DNA from: Caryophanales bacterium UBA784
Lineage (GTDB): Bacteria; Bacillota_I; Bacilli_A; RFN20; CAG-288
Assembly (NCBI GenBank): GCA_002297045.1
Contig: DBJE01000013.1
Coordinates: 1 to 64,000 of the forward strand
DNA: 64,000 nt
Direction: 5' to 3'
A program made the position numbers and the translations under genes. Of the stretch, positions 1-8,476 are shown piece by piece. Positions within the stretch are counted from its first letter, which is position 1, and every line of letters begins with the position of its first letter. The notes beneath the pieces are model-generated. The model was not told the origin of the DNA, did not search any database, and was given only the letters and a program-made list of their open reading frames with translations.

Positions 1-870
1 CTTAACTGGTACTATCCTTTTTAGAATATCGTAGAGCAGAACACTAGATATTTTATTGCTGTCATAGTCTTTATAGGTTTTGATAAAGTATCCCCATTCT
101 GCTCCTCCCTTTTGATATTCGCCATCCGTAGTAAAATAGGATTTTGGAATAAGATTGACAATAGAGTCATCAACAGAAGCAATCGGTCTGGCTGTCGTTA
201 GCACTGCATTTCCAAGAACTATATTGTCGCTATTCTGATCTGAGACGGATAGATAGTGATCTAAAACAGACTGGGTGTCTACATCTCCGGCCATTTTTGC
301 CGAAGCATAGGTCTGAACTGTCGGCAGGTTAGATTTATAGGATGCCTCATAGGAAATACTCGTGATTAGATCTCTGTATTTTTCGTTTGTCTTCGTTATT
401 CTAGAAGAATTATGAATTATTTCGTTCACTTCAAATTCTGTCGGAACATAAAAGCTTTTTGTTAAAATATCATCCTTATAAAGAAACTCTACAACATAAT
501 CCTCGTTTCGCAATGATTCGTATCCGGCATAATCGTAGTATCTGATTGAATTATCAATCAACTTGATTTCATATAATTCTATAGAATTTTTGGTATCACT
601 GAATAAGTCAGCAACATAAATTCCATTGCCAAAACCATCTGAAGTATAGAAGTAATATGTGCTTGAAAAATCTTTGGCGAAGGGGGTATATGATTTGTTT
701 ACGCTGAAACCAGGGACTTGAGAGCCTTGTTTATAATTATCCGTCCTGATTACTCGTGATTTTTCTTTTGCCGTTTCAGATAAAGACGCATCAAAATCAC
801 TGCCGATGGATTGAAAATAAGGGAAGAGCAAGGATGCAAACAAGCAAAGACATAATTTGCTAAAATACAA
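1..870 (-). CDS. secreted protein, N-terminal part, cut by left edge
   Basis: An open frame runs leftward from 870 to the window edge for 290 codons without a stop. The start is taken as TTG at 868-870 (GTG at 871-873 is the in-frame alternative), because a GGAGGG ribosome site lies 7 bases upstream and a good promoter lies just behind it. The first 20 or so residues are hydrophobic and look like a signal peptide. The rest is polar and rich in Ser, Tyr and Asp, with no Cys lipobox, so it is probably exported. I recognise no family. Function is unknown; the C-terminus lies outside the window. Confidence 0.7.
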   Translation of the reverse strand, partial: MYFSKLCLCLFASLLFPYFQSIGSDFDASLSETAKEKSRVIRTDNYKQGSQVPGFSVNKSYTPFAKDFSSTYYFYTSDGFGNGIYVADLFSDTKNSIELYEIKLIDNSIRYYDYAGYESLRNEDYVVEFLYKDDILTKSFYVPTEFEVNEIIHNSSRITKTNEKYRDLITSISYEASYKSNLPTVQTYASAKMAGDVDTQSVLDHYLSVSDQNSDNIVLGNAVLTTARPIASVDDSIVNLIPKSYFTTDGEYQKGGAEWGYFIKTYKDYDSNKISSVLLYDILKRIVPVK

Positions 871-893
871 CACACTACCCTCCTTTTTATTAG

Positions 894-922
894 ATTATAA
901 GATGCACATGCTAAATGCACAA
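894..922 (-). promoter_or_regulatory. sigma-A type promoter of left-edge gene
   Basis: Reading leftward, TTGTGC (917-922) is followed by a 17-base spacer and TATAAT (894-899). The ribosome site and start codon of the secreted protein follow about 20 bases later. This is a close match to the housekeeping consensus. Confidence 0.7.
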
Positions 923-1202
923 GTCTATTTTTACATTAATATCTTTTGAGAAGGATAAACAATAGTGTTGCTTTCCACCATGTGGAGTTTAATTTTCTTG
1001 TTACATCAATAAAGTTCCGAGGCCAGGCACACGTTTATTTAACAGCATTTCTCTGTGACCGGTCCCGGAACTTTAACAATGTAGCACGGAAATTATACCG
1101 CGTCCGGAAACCGGGAACACGATTGTTTATCCTTTTTTTCTATTTGACAGACCATATCCGACAACACCGGATGCATACACAGGCACTTAATGAGAATATG
1201 AT

Positions 1203-1240
1203 AAAAAAAGACTGCCGTGCTTTTGCACGGCAGCCTTTTT
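1203..1240 (-). terminator. terminator after ppdK
   Basis: A perfect 9-bp stem (CTGCCGTGC / GCACGGCAG) with a four-base loop is flanked by an A-run on the left and a T-run on the right, so it can stop transcription in both directions. It lies about 30 bases past the ppdK stop codon. Confidence 0.85.
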
Positions 1241-1263
1241 TTGTTTAGAAAGGTTTCAGTAGA

Positions 1264-4017
1264 TTAGTACTGATAGCCTTCGTCGCGGACCTGAGCCTGG
1301 GCAGCAGCTAAGCGAGCGCCAGGGACACGGAACGGAGAGCAGGAGACATAGTCGATTCCGTATTTATCGAACAGAGCGATAGATTCCGGATCGCCGCCTG
1401 CTTCGCCGCAGACACCGCAGTGGAGATCAGGGTTGGCTTCCTTGCCTTCCTTGACGGACCTGGCGATGAGACGGCCGACGCCATCGTTATCGATCGTCTT
1501 GAACGGATCGAATTCGATGAGGTGGTTATCAAGATAAGGAGTGATGTAGGAAGAATAGTCGTTACGGGAGAAACCGAAGGTGAACTGAGTAAGGTCGTTT
1601 GTTCCGTAGGAGAAGTAAGCGGCATGCTTACCGATCTGTCCGCCGGTTAAGGCAGCACGCGGAGTCTCGACCATGGTGCCGACGATGTACTTCCTCTTCT
1701 TGTCATAGTCGGAAGCGGCGATGATCTTATCGGCGACTTCACTGACTAAATCCTTGACGAAGACGAATTCCTTCTCGGCGCAGACCTGAGGAACCATTAA
1801 GGAAGCAACGATATGGACCTTCTTGCCTGCTTTTTCGGAAAGGGTCTTTTCGGCACGGAGAGCAGCCTTAATGACAGCTTCAGCCTGCCTCTTTCCGATT
1901 TCCGGATAGACAACGTCGAGACGGCAGCCACGGAGACCCATCATCGGGTTAGTCCTGTGGAGTTCGGTGATACGACGTTTGACCTGTTCGACGGTCTTGC
2001 CGGACTTCTTGGCAAGGGCAGCGATATCTTCTTCGTTGCTCGGTAAGTATTCATCAAGCGGCGGATCAAGCAGACGGACGGAGATGTTGACTCCTCCGAC
2101 AGCTAAATACCTCTTGTAGAAATCGTCTTCCTGGAAAGCTTCAAGCTTGTTGAGGTAGCCGATACGCTCTTCGGTAGTATCGGAAAGAATCCTCTGCTGC
2201 CTGATGATGAGACGGTCTTTGCCGCGGAACCTGTGTTCGGTACGGCATAAGCCGATGCCCTTTGCACCAAGTTCGATGGCCTTAGCAGCCTCTTCCGGAG
2301 TATCCGCATTGGCACGGACTTCGATACGGGCATGCTTATCGGCCCATTTGAGAACCTTCTTGAAGTTCGGATTGTCTCCGCCTTCCTTGGTTTCGACAGC
2401 GCCGTCATAGATGGCACCGGTAGAACCATTAAGGGAGATGACGTCTCCTTCCTTGTAGGTCTTTCCGCCAAGCTCCATCGTGCCTTTTTCTTCGTTGACC
2501 TTTAAGGCACCGCATCCGGTGATGCAGGTCTTACCGATCTGACGGGCGACAACGGCAGCGTGGCTGGTCCTTCCGCCGCGCCTAGTTAAGACGCCCTGAG
2601 CGGCGACCATACCGCCTAAATCATCCGGAGAAGTCTCGGCACGGACTAGAACGAGCTGGGCATTCTTATCCTTTGCCTTTAAGGCCTGGGCCTTTTCGGC
2701 AGAGAAGACAATGTGTCCGACAGCAGCGCCAGGGCCGGCCGGATTACCAGTGGCGATGACTTTTGCTTTCTTTTCGGCAGCTTCGACGAAAGTCGGATGG
2801 AGAAGCTGATCGAGAGAACGCGGATCGACACGTAAGATGGCCTCTTCTTCGTTGATTAAGCCTTCCTTAACCATATCGGTGGCAATCTGGAGGGCGGCAG
2901 GGCCGGTACGTTTTCCGTTACGGGTCTGGAGGAAGTAGAGTTTGCCGTCTTCGACGGTGAACTCGAAATCCTGCCTATCCTTATAATGCTTTTCAAGCTT
3001 CTTGGCGGATTCGACAAGCTGCTTGTAGATATGCGGCTGCTGCTGCTGTAAGGCTTCGATGTGAAGCGGAGTACGGATACCGGCAACGACGTCCTCGCCC
3101 TGGGCATTGATTAAATACTCGGCGAAGATCTGGTTGTGGCCATCCGTCGGCTGACGGGTGAAACCGACACCGGTTCCGGAGTTGTCGTTCCTGTTACCGA
3201 AAGCCATCGACTGGACGTTGACGGCAGTTCCCCAGGAATAAGGAATGTTGTTCATCTTACGATAGAGGGTTGCACGTTCATTGTCCCAGGAGTTGAAGAT
3301 TGCTTCGACGGCAGTCCTTAACTGATCGATCGGGTTGGACGGGAAATCTTCCTTGAAGGTCTTCTTGTAGTAGGCCTTGTAAGCGACAACGAGCTTCTTA
3401 AGTTCTTCGACAGGGACATCCTTGTCGTTCTTCAGGTTAAGACGGGTCTTGACTTCGTCTAACCTCTTATCCATGTCAGTACGCGGCCATCCCTTGGCAA
3501 TGTTAGTGAACCTAAGGATGAAACGGCGATAGGAGTCATAGGCGAAACGTTCCTTGCCGGACTGCTTTGCCAAGGCTTCGACAGTTTCATCATTTAAGCC
3601 GAGGTTAAGAATCGTATCCCTCATGCCAGGCCTAGAGACACGGGCACCGGAACGGACGGAGACAAGAAGGGGCTTCGGACCATGTCCGAAGGACTTTCCG
3701 GTACGTTCCTCGAGAGCCTTGATGTTCTCTTTGATCTGCTTCTGGATGTCTTTGGAAATCTTACGGCCATCATCATAGTAGGCCGTGCAGGCTTCCGTTG
3801 TGATGGTGAATCCATCAGGAATCAGAATGCCGATATGTTTCCTTTCGGCAAGACCTGCGCCTTTTCCACCGAGCAGGTTCTTACGGTCCTGAACGGTTTT
3901 GCCAGTTCCGTAACCGTCACCGAAGCTGTAGACATAAAGTCCGGGCTTGTAGGTGTTGTGCGGTTTCTTGGCCTTCGGGGCAGAAACTGCTTTGACAGAT
4001 TTCTTCTTTGTAGCCAT
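1264..4017 (-). CDS. ppdK: pyruvate, phosphate dikinase
   Basis: Cytosolic enzyme that interconverts PEP + AMP + PPi and pyruvate + ATP + Pi. The 917 residues fit the family (about 875-900) with a short Lys/Ala-rich N-terminal extension. In order: nucleotide-binding domain (LGGKGAGLAE near 50, SVRSGARVS near 125), the phospho-His swivelling domain (GG-AGG-TSHAAVVAR), and the C-terminal PEP barrel (SYGTNDLTQF, CGVCGEAGGDP with the catalytic Cys, YVSCSPFRVP). AGG codons at 3631-3633 and 3619-3621 fall exactly on the two Met of the invariant S-M-PGM-M-DT motif. The start has a GGAGG site 7 bases upstream. In anaerobes it usually replaces pyruvate kinase. Paired with the PPi-type phosphofructokinase at 36.5 kb it suggests PPi-linked glycolysis. 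Confidence 0.97.
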   Translation of the reverse strand: MATKKKSVKAVSAPKAKKPHNTYKPGLYVYSFGDGYGTGKTVQDRKNLLGGKGAGLAERKHIGILIPDGFTITTEACTAYYDDGRKISKDIQKQIKENIKALEERTGKSFGHGPKPLLVSVRSGARVSRPGMRDTILNLGLNDETVEALAKQSGKERFAYDSYRRFILRFTNIAKGWPRTDMDKRLDEVKTRLNLKNDKDVPVEELKKLVVAYKAYYKKTFKEDFPSNPIDQLRTAVEAIFNSWDNERATLYRKMNNIPYSWGTAVNVQSMAFGNRNDNSGTGVGFTRQPTDGHNQIFAEYLINAQGEDVVAGIRTPLHIEALQQQQPHIYKQLVESAKKLEKHYKDRQDFEFTVEDGKLYFLQTRNGKRTGPAALQIATDMVKEGLINEEEAILRVDPRSLDQLLHPTFVEAAEKKAKVIATGNPAGPGAAVGHIVFSAEKAQALKAKDKNAQLVLVRAETSPDDLGGMVAAQGVLTRRGGRTSHAAVVARQIGKTCITGCGALKVNEEKGTMELGGKTYKEGDVISLNGSTGAIYDGAVETKEGGDNPNFKKVLKWADKHARIEVRANADTPEEAAKAIELGAKGIGLCRTEHRFRGKDRLIIRQQRILSDTTEERIGYLNKLEAFQEDDFYKRYLAVGGVNISVRLLDPPLDEYLPSNEEDIAALAKKSGKTVEQVKRRITELHRTNPMMGLRGCRLDVVYPEIGKRQAEAVIKAALRAEKTLSEKAGKKVHIVASLMVPQVCAEKEFVFVKDLVSEVADKIIAASDYDKKRKYIVGTMVETPRAALTGGQIGKHAAYFSYGTNDLTQFTFGFSRNDYSSYITPYLDNHLIEFDPFKTIDNDGVGRLIARSVKEGKEANPDLHCGVCGEAGGDPESIALFDKYGIDYVSCSPFRVPGARLAAAQAQVRDEGYQY

Positions 4018-4058
4018 TTTTCCTCCTAGAAAAAATAAATCAGGGTTTTCCCTGCGTT

Positions 4059-4081
4059 CATTCTATCATATTTATAGAATG
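4059..4081. promoter_or_regulatory. inverted repeat upstream of ppdK
   Basis: Perfect 8-bp arms CATTCTAT and ATAGAATG are separated by 7 bases, about 45-65 bases upstream of the ppdK start and over its probable -10 region. The size and position suit a dimeric repressor. It could also be a simple AT-rich hairpin. Confidence 0.35.
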
Positions 4082-4272
4082 TTGTGGAATGAAAAGTTCA
4101 CTTTGAAATGCTTGAGGTCTGTTTTCTCTTTTCTGTCTTTTCTTTGCCGATACTTGACGGATGATTTCCATTGATTGATTTCCGCCCGGAGAGAAAAAAC
4201 TAAGCTATTTTTAGCTTTTGGCAATAGGTAGATCATTTCTTTACTCCGTGGATTAAGATGATGGTCAATCTC

Positions 4273-4295
4273 CTTTCCCTGCCCACTAGGGAAAG
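4273..4295. promoter_or_regulatory. inverted repeat upstream of alcohol dehydrogenase
   Basis: Perfect 8-bp arms CTTTCCCT and AGGGAAAG are separated by 7 bases, about 50 bases before the dehydrogenase start. The geometry (8-7-8) equals that of the repeat before ppdK but the sequence differs. No Rex-like site was seen. The rest of the 4018-4342 gap shows no gene. Confidence 0.3.
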
Positions 4296-4342
4296 ATACG
4301 CTGCTGTTTCTTTATGTTAGACTTTTAGTGAGGTTAAATACT

Positions 4343-5443
4343 ATGCAAGATAATTTTGATTTTGTCTGTCCGACGAAAATCTATTTCCGTGAAAACGGAG
4401 TAGGGGAAATCGGAAAAATCATTCACGACGATTACCGTTTCAAGAAGGTGTTTCTTATTTATGGCGGAAGCTCACTTAAGAAGAGGGGTGCCTATGATAA
4501 AATCGTTCAATCGTTAAAGGAAAACCAGATTGAATTCAGGGAATACGGAGGAATCAAAAAGAATCCGGATATCGAGGATGTCAATGCCATCATCGCTCTT
4601 GCCCGGCCTTTTGCCCCTGATCTTATCCTTGCCGCCGGAGGAGGATCGGTCTTAGATACGGCAAAGTCGGTCTGCCACGGATATTTCTATGACGGCGACC
4701 CGCTAGACTTCAACAAACATCTTGTCACCCCTCTCCATGCCCTTCCTTTGGCAACCATTATTACAATTTCCGCTTCCGGATCGGAAAGGTCTGATTCCTG
4801 CGTCATCTCTGACCGCCGGCATCACTTCAAAGGCGGATTCAACTCGGTGACGAATTACCCTCTCTTTTCCTTAGAAGATCCTAGCCTTACCTTTACTGTC
4901 CCTCCCTATCAGCTTGGCTGCGGCCTTGCCGACAGGTTCTCCCATTCTCTTGAGCGTTACTTTTCTCCTTCCCATGATTATGAGCCTTGCGACGGTCTTG
5001 CCCTTAGCATCAGGAAGAGCATTGTCAGCATCACTCCCGCCGTTCTGAAAAGAAATGATGACAGGGAGGCTAGACGGGCAAGGAGGATCTGCGGCTCTCT
5101 TAGCCATGACGGCTTTACAAACTATGGAAAGCAGAAGCTCTTTATTATTCATAAGGCAGAGCATGTCTTGAGCGGCAGATATCCAGAACTTGTCCATGGG
5201 CAGGGAATTGCCTTACTTAGGCCTGACTATCTAAAGAGGAATAAGGCGAAGTTCTCTTCTAAGCTAGTCTCTAGGGGAAAGGAAGTGTTCGGACTCAGTG
5301 ATGGCTCAAAGGATGATGATGCCATAGAGGCAAGGGAGAAGTGGCTCTCTATGCTTCCTATCGCCCATCATTTCCCTGAGCTTTCCTTTGCCGTCAAAGA
5401 AGAAGACCTTGCTAAGGCAGAGAAAAGGCTGATTGTCCGGTAA
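4343..5443 (+). CDS. iron-containing alcohol dehydrogenase
   Basis: NAD(P)H-dependent aldehyde/ketone reductase of the butanol-dehydrogenase branch, probably re-oxidising NADH in fermentation. 366 residues, slightly shorter than usual (about 385). The N-terminal Rossmann part has AAGGGSVLDTAKS near residue 95. Metal ligands appear as D and H in GLAD-x-FSHSLE (about 200-210), and as two His in IIHKAEHVLS and ELVHGQGIALL (about 265-290). The start is ATG 4343 with GAGG 9 bases upstream; an upstream in-frame GTG at 4328 overlaps that site and is rejected. AGG at LL-AGG-PDYL and AD-AGG-FSH gives the hydrophobic Met expected. The physiological substrate cannot be told. Confidence 0.9.
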   Translation: MQDNFDFVCPTKIYFRENGVGEIGKIIHDDYRFKKVFLIYGGSSLKKRGAYDKIVQSLKENQIEFREYGGIKKNPDIEDVNAIIALARPFAPDLILAAGGGSVLDTAKSVCHGYFYDGDPLDFNKHLVTPLHALPLATIITISASGSERSDSCVISDRRHHFKGGFNSVTNYPLFSLEDPSLTFTVPPYQLGCGLADRFSHSLERYFSPSHDYEPCDGLALSIRKSIVSITPAVLKRNDDREARRARRICGSLSHDGFTNYGKQKLFIIHKAEHVLSGRYPELVHGQGIALLRPDYLKRNKAKFSSKLVSRGKEVFGLSDGSKDDDAIEAREKWLSMLPIAHHFPELSFAVKEEDLAKAEKRLIVR

Positions 5444-5464
5444 TCCGTCTGCCATATCTTTCTC

Positions 5465-5495
5465 TTTCACGGATAAGGAAAAATTGGTTTATAAT
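5465..5495 (+). promoter_or_regulatory. putative promoter of membrane protein gene
   Basis: TATAAT at 5490-5495 has a weak -35 (TTTCAC, 5465-5470) at 19-base spacing, 40 bases before the start of the next gene. Confidence 0.4.
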
Positions 5496-5535
5496 AAGAA
5501 TCAGTTTGTGTGTTATTTCTTTTGGAGGTATTTTC

Positions 5536-6717
5536 ATGGAACAGAAAACTCGGAAAACGAATGAAGCTCCTCATAATTCCGTTTTGGACTTCAACGCTTC
5601 CTGGCCGCTCAGGTTTGTCTATCTTGGCTATCTTATCGGTATCTGGTTCGGACAGCGTTCGACTGAATCCTTCGTGGTCAGTGCCAAATTCTCTTCGGCT
5701 TCCTATTATTTGATTTCCAGGCTTGTCGGCATTCCTTTTACGGCCATCGTTTATAACCTTGGCAAGCTGATATTCGCAAAAATCGCTGGTTACCAGGTCA
5801 TCTACTTTAAATTACTCGGCTTCACCTTCGACTATACGGAAGAGAAGATGAAAGTCCGTTTCGACATTAGGGACATCAGGGACGTTGCCTTGCAGTTTGC
5901 CCCTAAGGGCGAAGATACCAAGAAGAATCCGCATCTTCTCTTTGCCGGCGGATTTATAGCCGAAGCAGTCCTAGTCGTCGCCACCCTGATTGTCTTCCTT
6001 GTTCTCTCCCTGAAGGCTTCTGACTACTCCACTCCGAAGATTGTCGGTTACACGATGCTCTTTGCCACTCTCTTTGGCTTCTCTATCCCGCTTTATGAGT
6101 TGCTTCCCTTCCGTCAGGATAAGCCAACCGACAGGTTCAATATTCTTGTGACTGCCTCTAGTGAAGACAAGGCTGCCTATAACCTTGTCCAGATCAACAA
6201 AAAGCGTGAGCTTCAGGGGCTTGACTATCTTCTTCCATCCTTTGAAGACTATGAATCGTTCTATAAGGCACGTACCCTTTATGGCCTTTATCTTAGCCAT
6301 CTGTATTCCTCCCAGCTTGAGAAAGCCAACCAGACATTGAGTGAAAGGCGCTATCTGAAGAAGTTCTATAATGACGATGACCGGTACCTTGAGCCGGTCG
6401 AGTCCCTCTATCTCCGTTATCTTATCGGAGACGAGGCCGGGGCAGACCGTATCTATCTCACAAGGAAGAGCGATGACAAGAAGATATCCCGTGTTCCTCA
6501 GCTTCTCTCAAATTACCGTACGGCCCTGGAAATCCTTGGACGGATTACGAAGGACCGGGAATCCATCCTTAAGCTCAACGAACAGTTCAAGAAGGCTGTC
6601 AATGAACATCCTGATGCCTCTATCCGTGTAAAGAAGGAAAAAGAACTCTACCTCTCCATCTATCAGGAAATCGCGAAAAAAGAAGCACTTCTTCATCTTC
6701 CTGAATTTACATTTTAA
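5536..6717 (+). CDS. M50-like membrane protein lacking the zinc motif
   Basis: 393-residue membrane protein, started at ATG 5536 because GGAGGT lies 6 bases upstream. The segment beginning VYNLGKLIFAKIAGYQVIYFK lines up with the HELGHLIFGLLTGYKFVSFR-type helix of Bacilli site-2-protease relatives (M50), and a later LLPF...DKPTDMFNIL matches their second motif (N-x-IPF...PTDG-x-N). However, HExxH has become YNLGK, so both zinc His and the catalytic Glu are missing. Two further membrane segments follow (about 140-190) and then a soluble, probably helical, C-terminal half. Most likely it is a non-catalytic relative. It stands alone between a dehydrogenase and ssrA. Confidence 0.6.
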   Translation: MEQKTRKTNEAPHNSVLDFNASWPLRFVYLGYLIGIWFGQRSTESFVVSAKFSSASYYLISRLVGIPFTAIVYNLGKLIFAKIAGYQVIYFKLLGFTFDYTEEKMKVRFDIRDIRDVALQFAPKGEDTKKNPHLLFAGGFIAEAVLVVATLIVFLVLSLKASDYSTPKIVGYTMLFATLFGFSIPLYELLPFRQDKPTDRFNILVTASSEDKAAYNLVQINKKRELQGLDYLLPSFEDYESFYKARTLYGLYLSHLYSSQLEKANQTLSERRYLKKFYNDDDRYLEPVESLYLRYLIGDEAGADRIYLTRKSDDKKISRVPQLLSNYRTALEILGRITKDRESILKLNEQFKKAVNEHPDASIRVKKEKELYLSIYQEIAKKEALLHLPEFTF

Positions 6718-6729
6718 GCGAAACAAGTC

Positions 6730-6760
6730 AATCGGAAGAGGAAAACCTCTTCCGATTTTC
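6730..6760 (+). terminator. terminator after M50-like gene
   Basis: A perfect 12-bp stem AATCGGAAGAGG / CCTCTTCCGATT with an AAAA loop is followed by TTTC and a T-rich tail. Confidence 0.85.
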
Positions 6761-7173
6761 GTTTTGAAAAAAATGATTGATTCCTTCTCTACTATAGATA
6801 GCAAGCGGCCATCCAAGGATGAAGTTTGATGAATAGGCGATGCCTATTCCCCTAGAAAAACTCAGGAAAAGAAACGGAATCCGTCACGAAAAGCGCATTG
6901 ATTCCTGAAGCCATCCTGCGGTCTGTATGATTCTGGCTTCTTTTCATTTGAAGTGCCTTAAAAGATGTGAAATATTATAACTGGAATTTCTTTTGAACAG
7001 ATTTTCCTTCGGATCCATTTCCGTCAGTCAGTAGATCCGCATCACCTTGTACAATTAAGGCTGGATGAAAGAATCCCTGTATTTGAAGTCACCTCAGGAG
7101 GCTCTTTCCCTTTCTGGTACACTTTGATACCTTATTTCCTATTCGGCCAAACATTCCGGGCACGGAACATTTC
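6761..7173. other. intergenic region with possible small RNA
   Basis: No protein gene is supported here. Around 6790-6960 the + strand carries structure: a perfect 7-bp hairpin AATAGGC-GAT-GCCTATT, an imperfect GGAATC ... GATTCC pairing, and a final GAAGCCA ... TGGCTTC stem followed by TTTTC that could end a transcript. A TATAGAT near 6795 could be a -10 box, but there is no good -35. I could not match it to 4.5S RNA, 6S RNA, RNase P or a known riboswitch. From 6970 to 7173 I see nothing. Confidence 0.25.
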
Positions 7174-7201
7174 TTGAAATTTGTTCCGTTTTTCATATAA
7201 T
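7174..7201 (+). promoter_or_regulatory. promoter of ssrA
   Basis: TTGAAA (7174-7179), a 16-base spacer and TATAAT (7196-7201) end 10 bases before the tmRNA 5' end. Confidence 0.8.
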
Positions 7202-7211
7202 TAGAATTGTT

Positions 7212-7608
7212 GGGGATGTTCCGGTTTCGACAGGCAGGGGCGACTATTGCGTGCAGTGGAGTGGTGACCTAATCACCGACACAATTACAAGTGCCAAAAA
7301 AACCGTTATGTTCCGTGCACCGGCCCTTATGGCCTGCGCTGCCTAGTCTAACGACTGACTGACGCACTTTAAGGAGACATCGTTCTCCTAAGCACGACCT
7401 ACAAGGGTCTCATCAGCTTATTCTTGTAGGGATTTCGAGCTGTTCAGGACTGCCTCTTATCCGCTTAGGGGCATCCGGTCATTCAAGCGGATAGGAAGGA
7501 TGAATTTCGCCGGTGTCTTTTTCCTTCCAAAGCACAACATCGGACAAACTGTAGTACGCAGTAGAGATTCCTGTTTGGACACGGGTTCGACTCCCGCCAT
7601 CTCCACCA
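7212..7608 (+). ncRNA. ssrA: transfer-messenger RNA
   Basis: tmRNA rescues stalled ribosomes and tags the nascent chain for proteolysis. The 5' end GGGGATG pairs with CATCTCC before the 3' CCA (7606-7608), forming the tRNA-like acceptor stem. The 3' T-arm GGGTTCGACTCCC is typical, and the 5' GGTTTCGAC motif is the usual tmRNA D-loop region. The length of 397 bases is normal for Bacilli. The reading frame for the tag lies at 7293-7346. CCA is encoded. A promoter and a terminator fit tightly on both sides, so it is a single-gene unit. Confidence 0.96.
7293..7346 (+). other. tmRNA tag reading frame
   Basis: Starting at the GCC resume codon the frame reads AKKTVMFRAPALMACAA and stops at TAG. The general plan (Ala first, hydrophobic end closing with AA) is normal. 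The last residues CAA rather than LAA or VAA are unusual. Its two Met codons are ATG and its Arg is CGT; the recoded AGG is not used. Confidence 0.85.
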
Positions 7609-7614
7609 TACAAG

Positions 7615-7641
7615 GCCACGGAATATAAACGTGGCTTTTTT
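7615..7641 (+). terminator. terminator after ssrA
   Basis: Stem GCCACG / CGTGGC around a 9-base loop, followed by six T, begins six bases after the encoded CCA end. Confidence 0.85.
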
Positions 7642-7762
7642 CGTCCGATGACCAGAAGAGAGATTTCCACGACAAAACAGTAAAGCGCAAATGGAATAAG
7701 ATAAACGGACTGCAAAAGGTTATAATAGTCCCATAGTCTGGAAACGCACTGAGGATAATATC

Positions 7763-8476
7763 TTGAAAATCGCAATTGTGGATGACAACAACGATGACTC
7801 TTCTTTCCTGGAAAATATACTTCACCAGTATGAGAAAAAGAATCCTGGCGTCGAATTTCAGATTCGGATTTTTAATAACTCCGCTTCCTTCCTGGATAAA
7901 TATCAAAGCTATGATTTGATATTCAGGGATATCGAGATGCCGGGCCTTAGTGGCAGGGAGGCCGCAAAGAAACTACGTGAGTCCGATGAAAATGCCACTA
8001 TCATCTTTGTGACGAACATGGCTCAGTTTGCCGTTGAAGGATATTCGGTCAGTGCCTTTGATTTTGTTATCAAGCCCATTTCCTATGAGACTCTGTCTCT
8101 TAAACTTGACCGGGCCATTTCCCATATTTCCCGTTTTCAGCAAAAAACCATCTCGGTTAAGAGGGTTGGAGAGGTTCGCGTCGTGCCTTTAGCGGATCTT
8201 ATCTACATTGACATCGATAATTATGTTCTGACTTTCCATACTACTTCCGGAGATATTGATGTTACGACAATGACTCTTGCCGAGATTGAACCCATTCTTC
8301 TTGACGGAGGCTTCTTCAAGATTAACAGAGGATGCCTGGTGAACAGGAAATATGTTAAGTCGATCAAAGATAGTACTCTTCTCATCGAGGGGGGAGAAAC
8401 TCTGACCTTGTCGCGAAGAAGAAAAAAGGAATTTCTTGAAGAATTGACGGATTATTTTGGCGAGGGGAATATCTAA
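7763..8476 (+). CDS. LytTR-family response regulator
   Basis: 237 residues. An N-terminal receiver domain (1-120) has the acidic pair at VDDNNDD, the phosphorylated Asp in LIF-M-DIEMPG, a T/N at the VTN position and K in VIKPIS. A C-terminal LytTR DNA-binding domain (about 140-230) follows, with VPLADLIYIDIDNY and FFKINRGCLVNRKYV. Reading AGG 7925-7927 as Met restores the usual F-[LM]-D-I-x-MP motif. The start is TTG 7763 with GAGG 8 bases upstream. It is followed without a gap by its kinase gene. Such regulators bind pairs of 9-bp direct repeats, and such a pair lies just downstream at 9959-9988. Confidence 0.93.
   Translation: MKIAIVDDNNDDSSFLENILHQYEKKNPGVEFQIRIFNNSASFLDKYQSYDLIFRDIEMPGLSGREAAKKLRESDENATIIFVTNMAQFAVEGYSVSAFDFVIKPISYETLSLKLDRAISHISRFQQKTISVKRVGEVRVVPLADLIYIDIDNYVLTFHTTSGDIDVTTMTLAEIEPILLDGGFFKINRGCLVNRKYVKSIKDSTLLIEGGETLTLSRRRKKEFLEELTDYFGEGNI

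Larger units (their letters stand above)
871..1263. other. intergenic region, no gene
   Basis: This gap lies between two leftward genes. It holds the promoter of the left-edge gene and the terminator of ppdK. An open frame on the + strand (946-1248) runs through the terminator stem, has no family resemblance and is not counted as a gene. Between 1010 and 1080 there is a loose inverted repeat (AAGTTCCG ... CGGAACTT) of unknown meaning. Confidence 0.6.

Noticed and set aside
946..1248. 100-codon frame on the + strand
   Set aside because: It runs through the ppdK terminator hairpin, has no ribosome site and no family resemblance.
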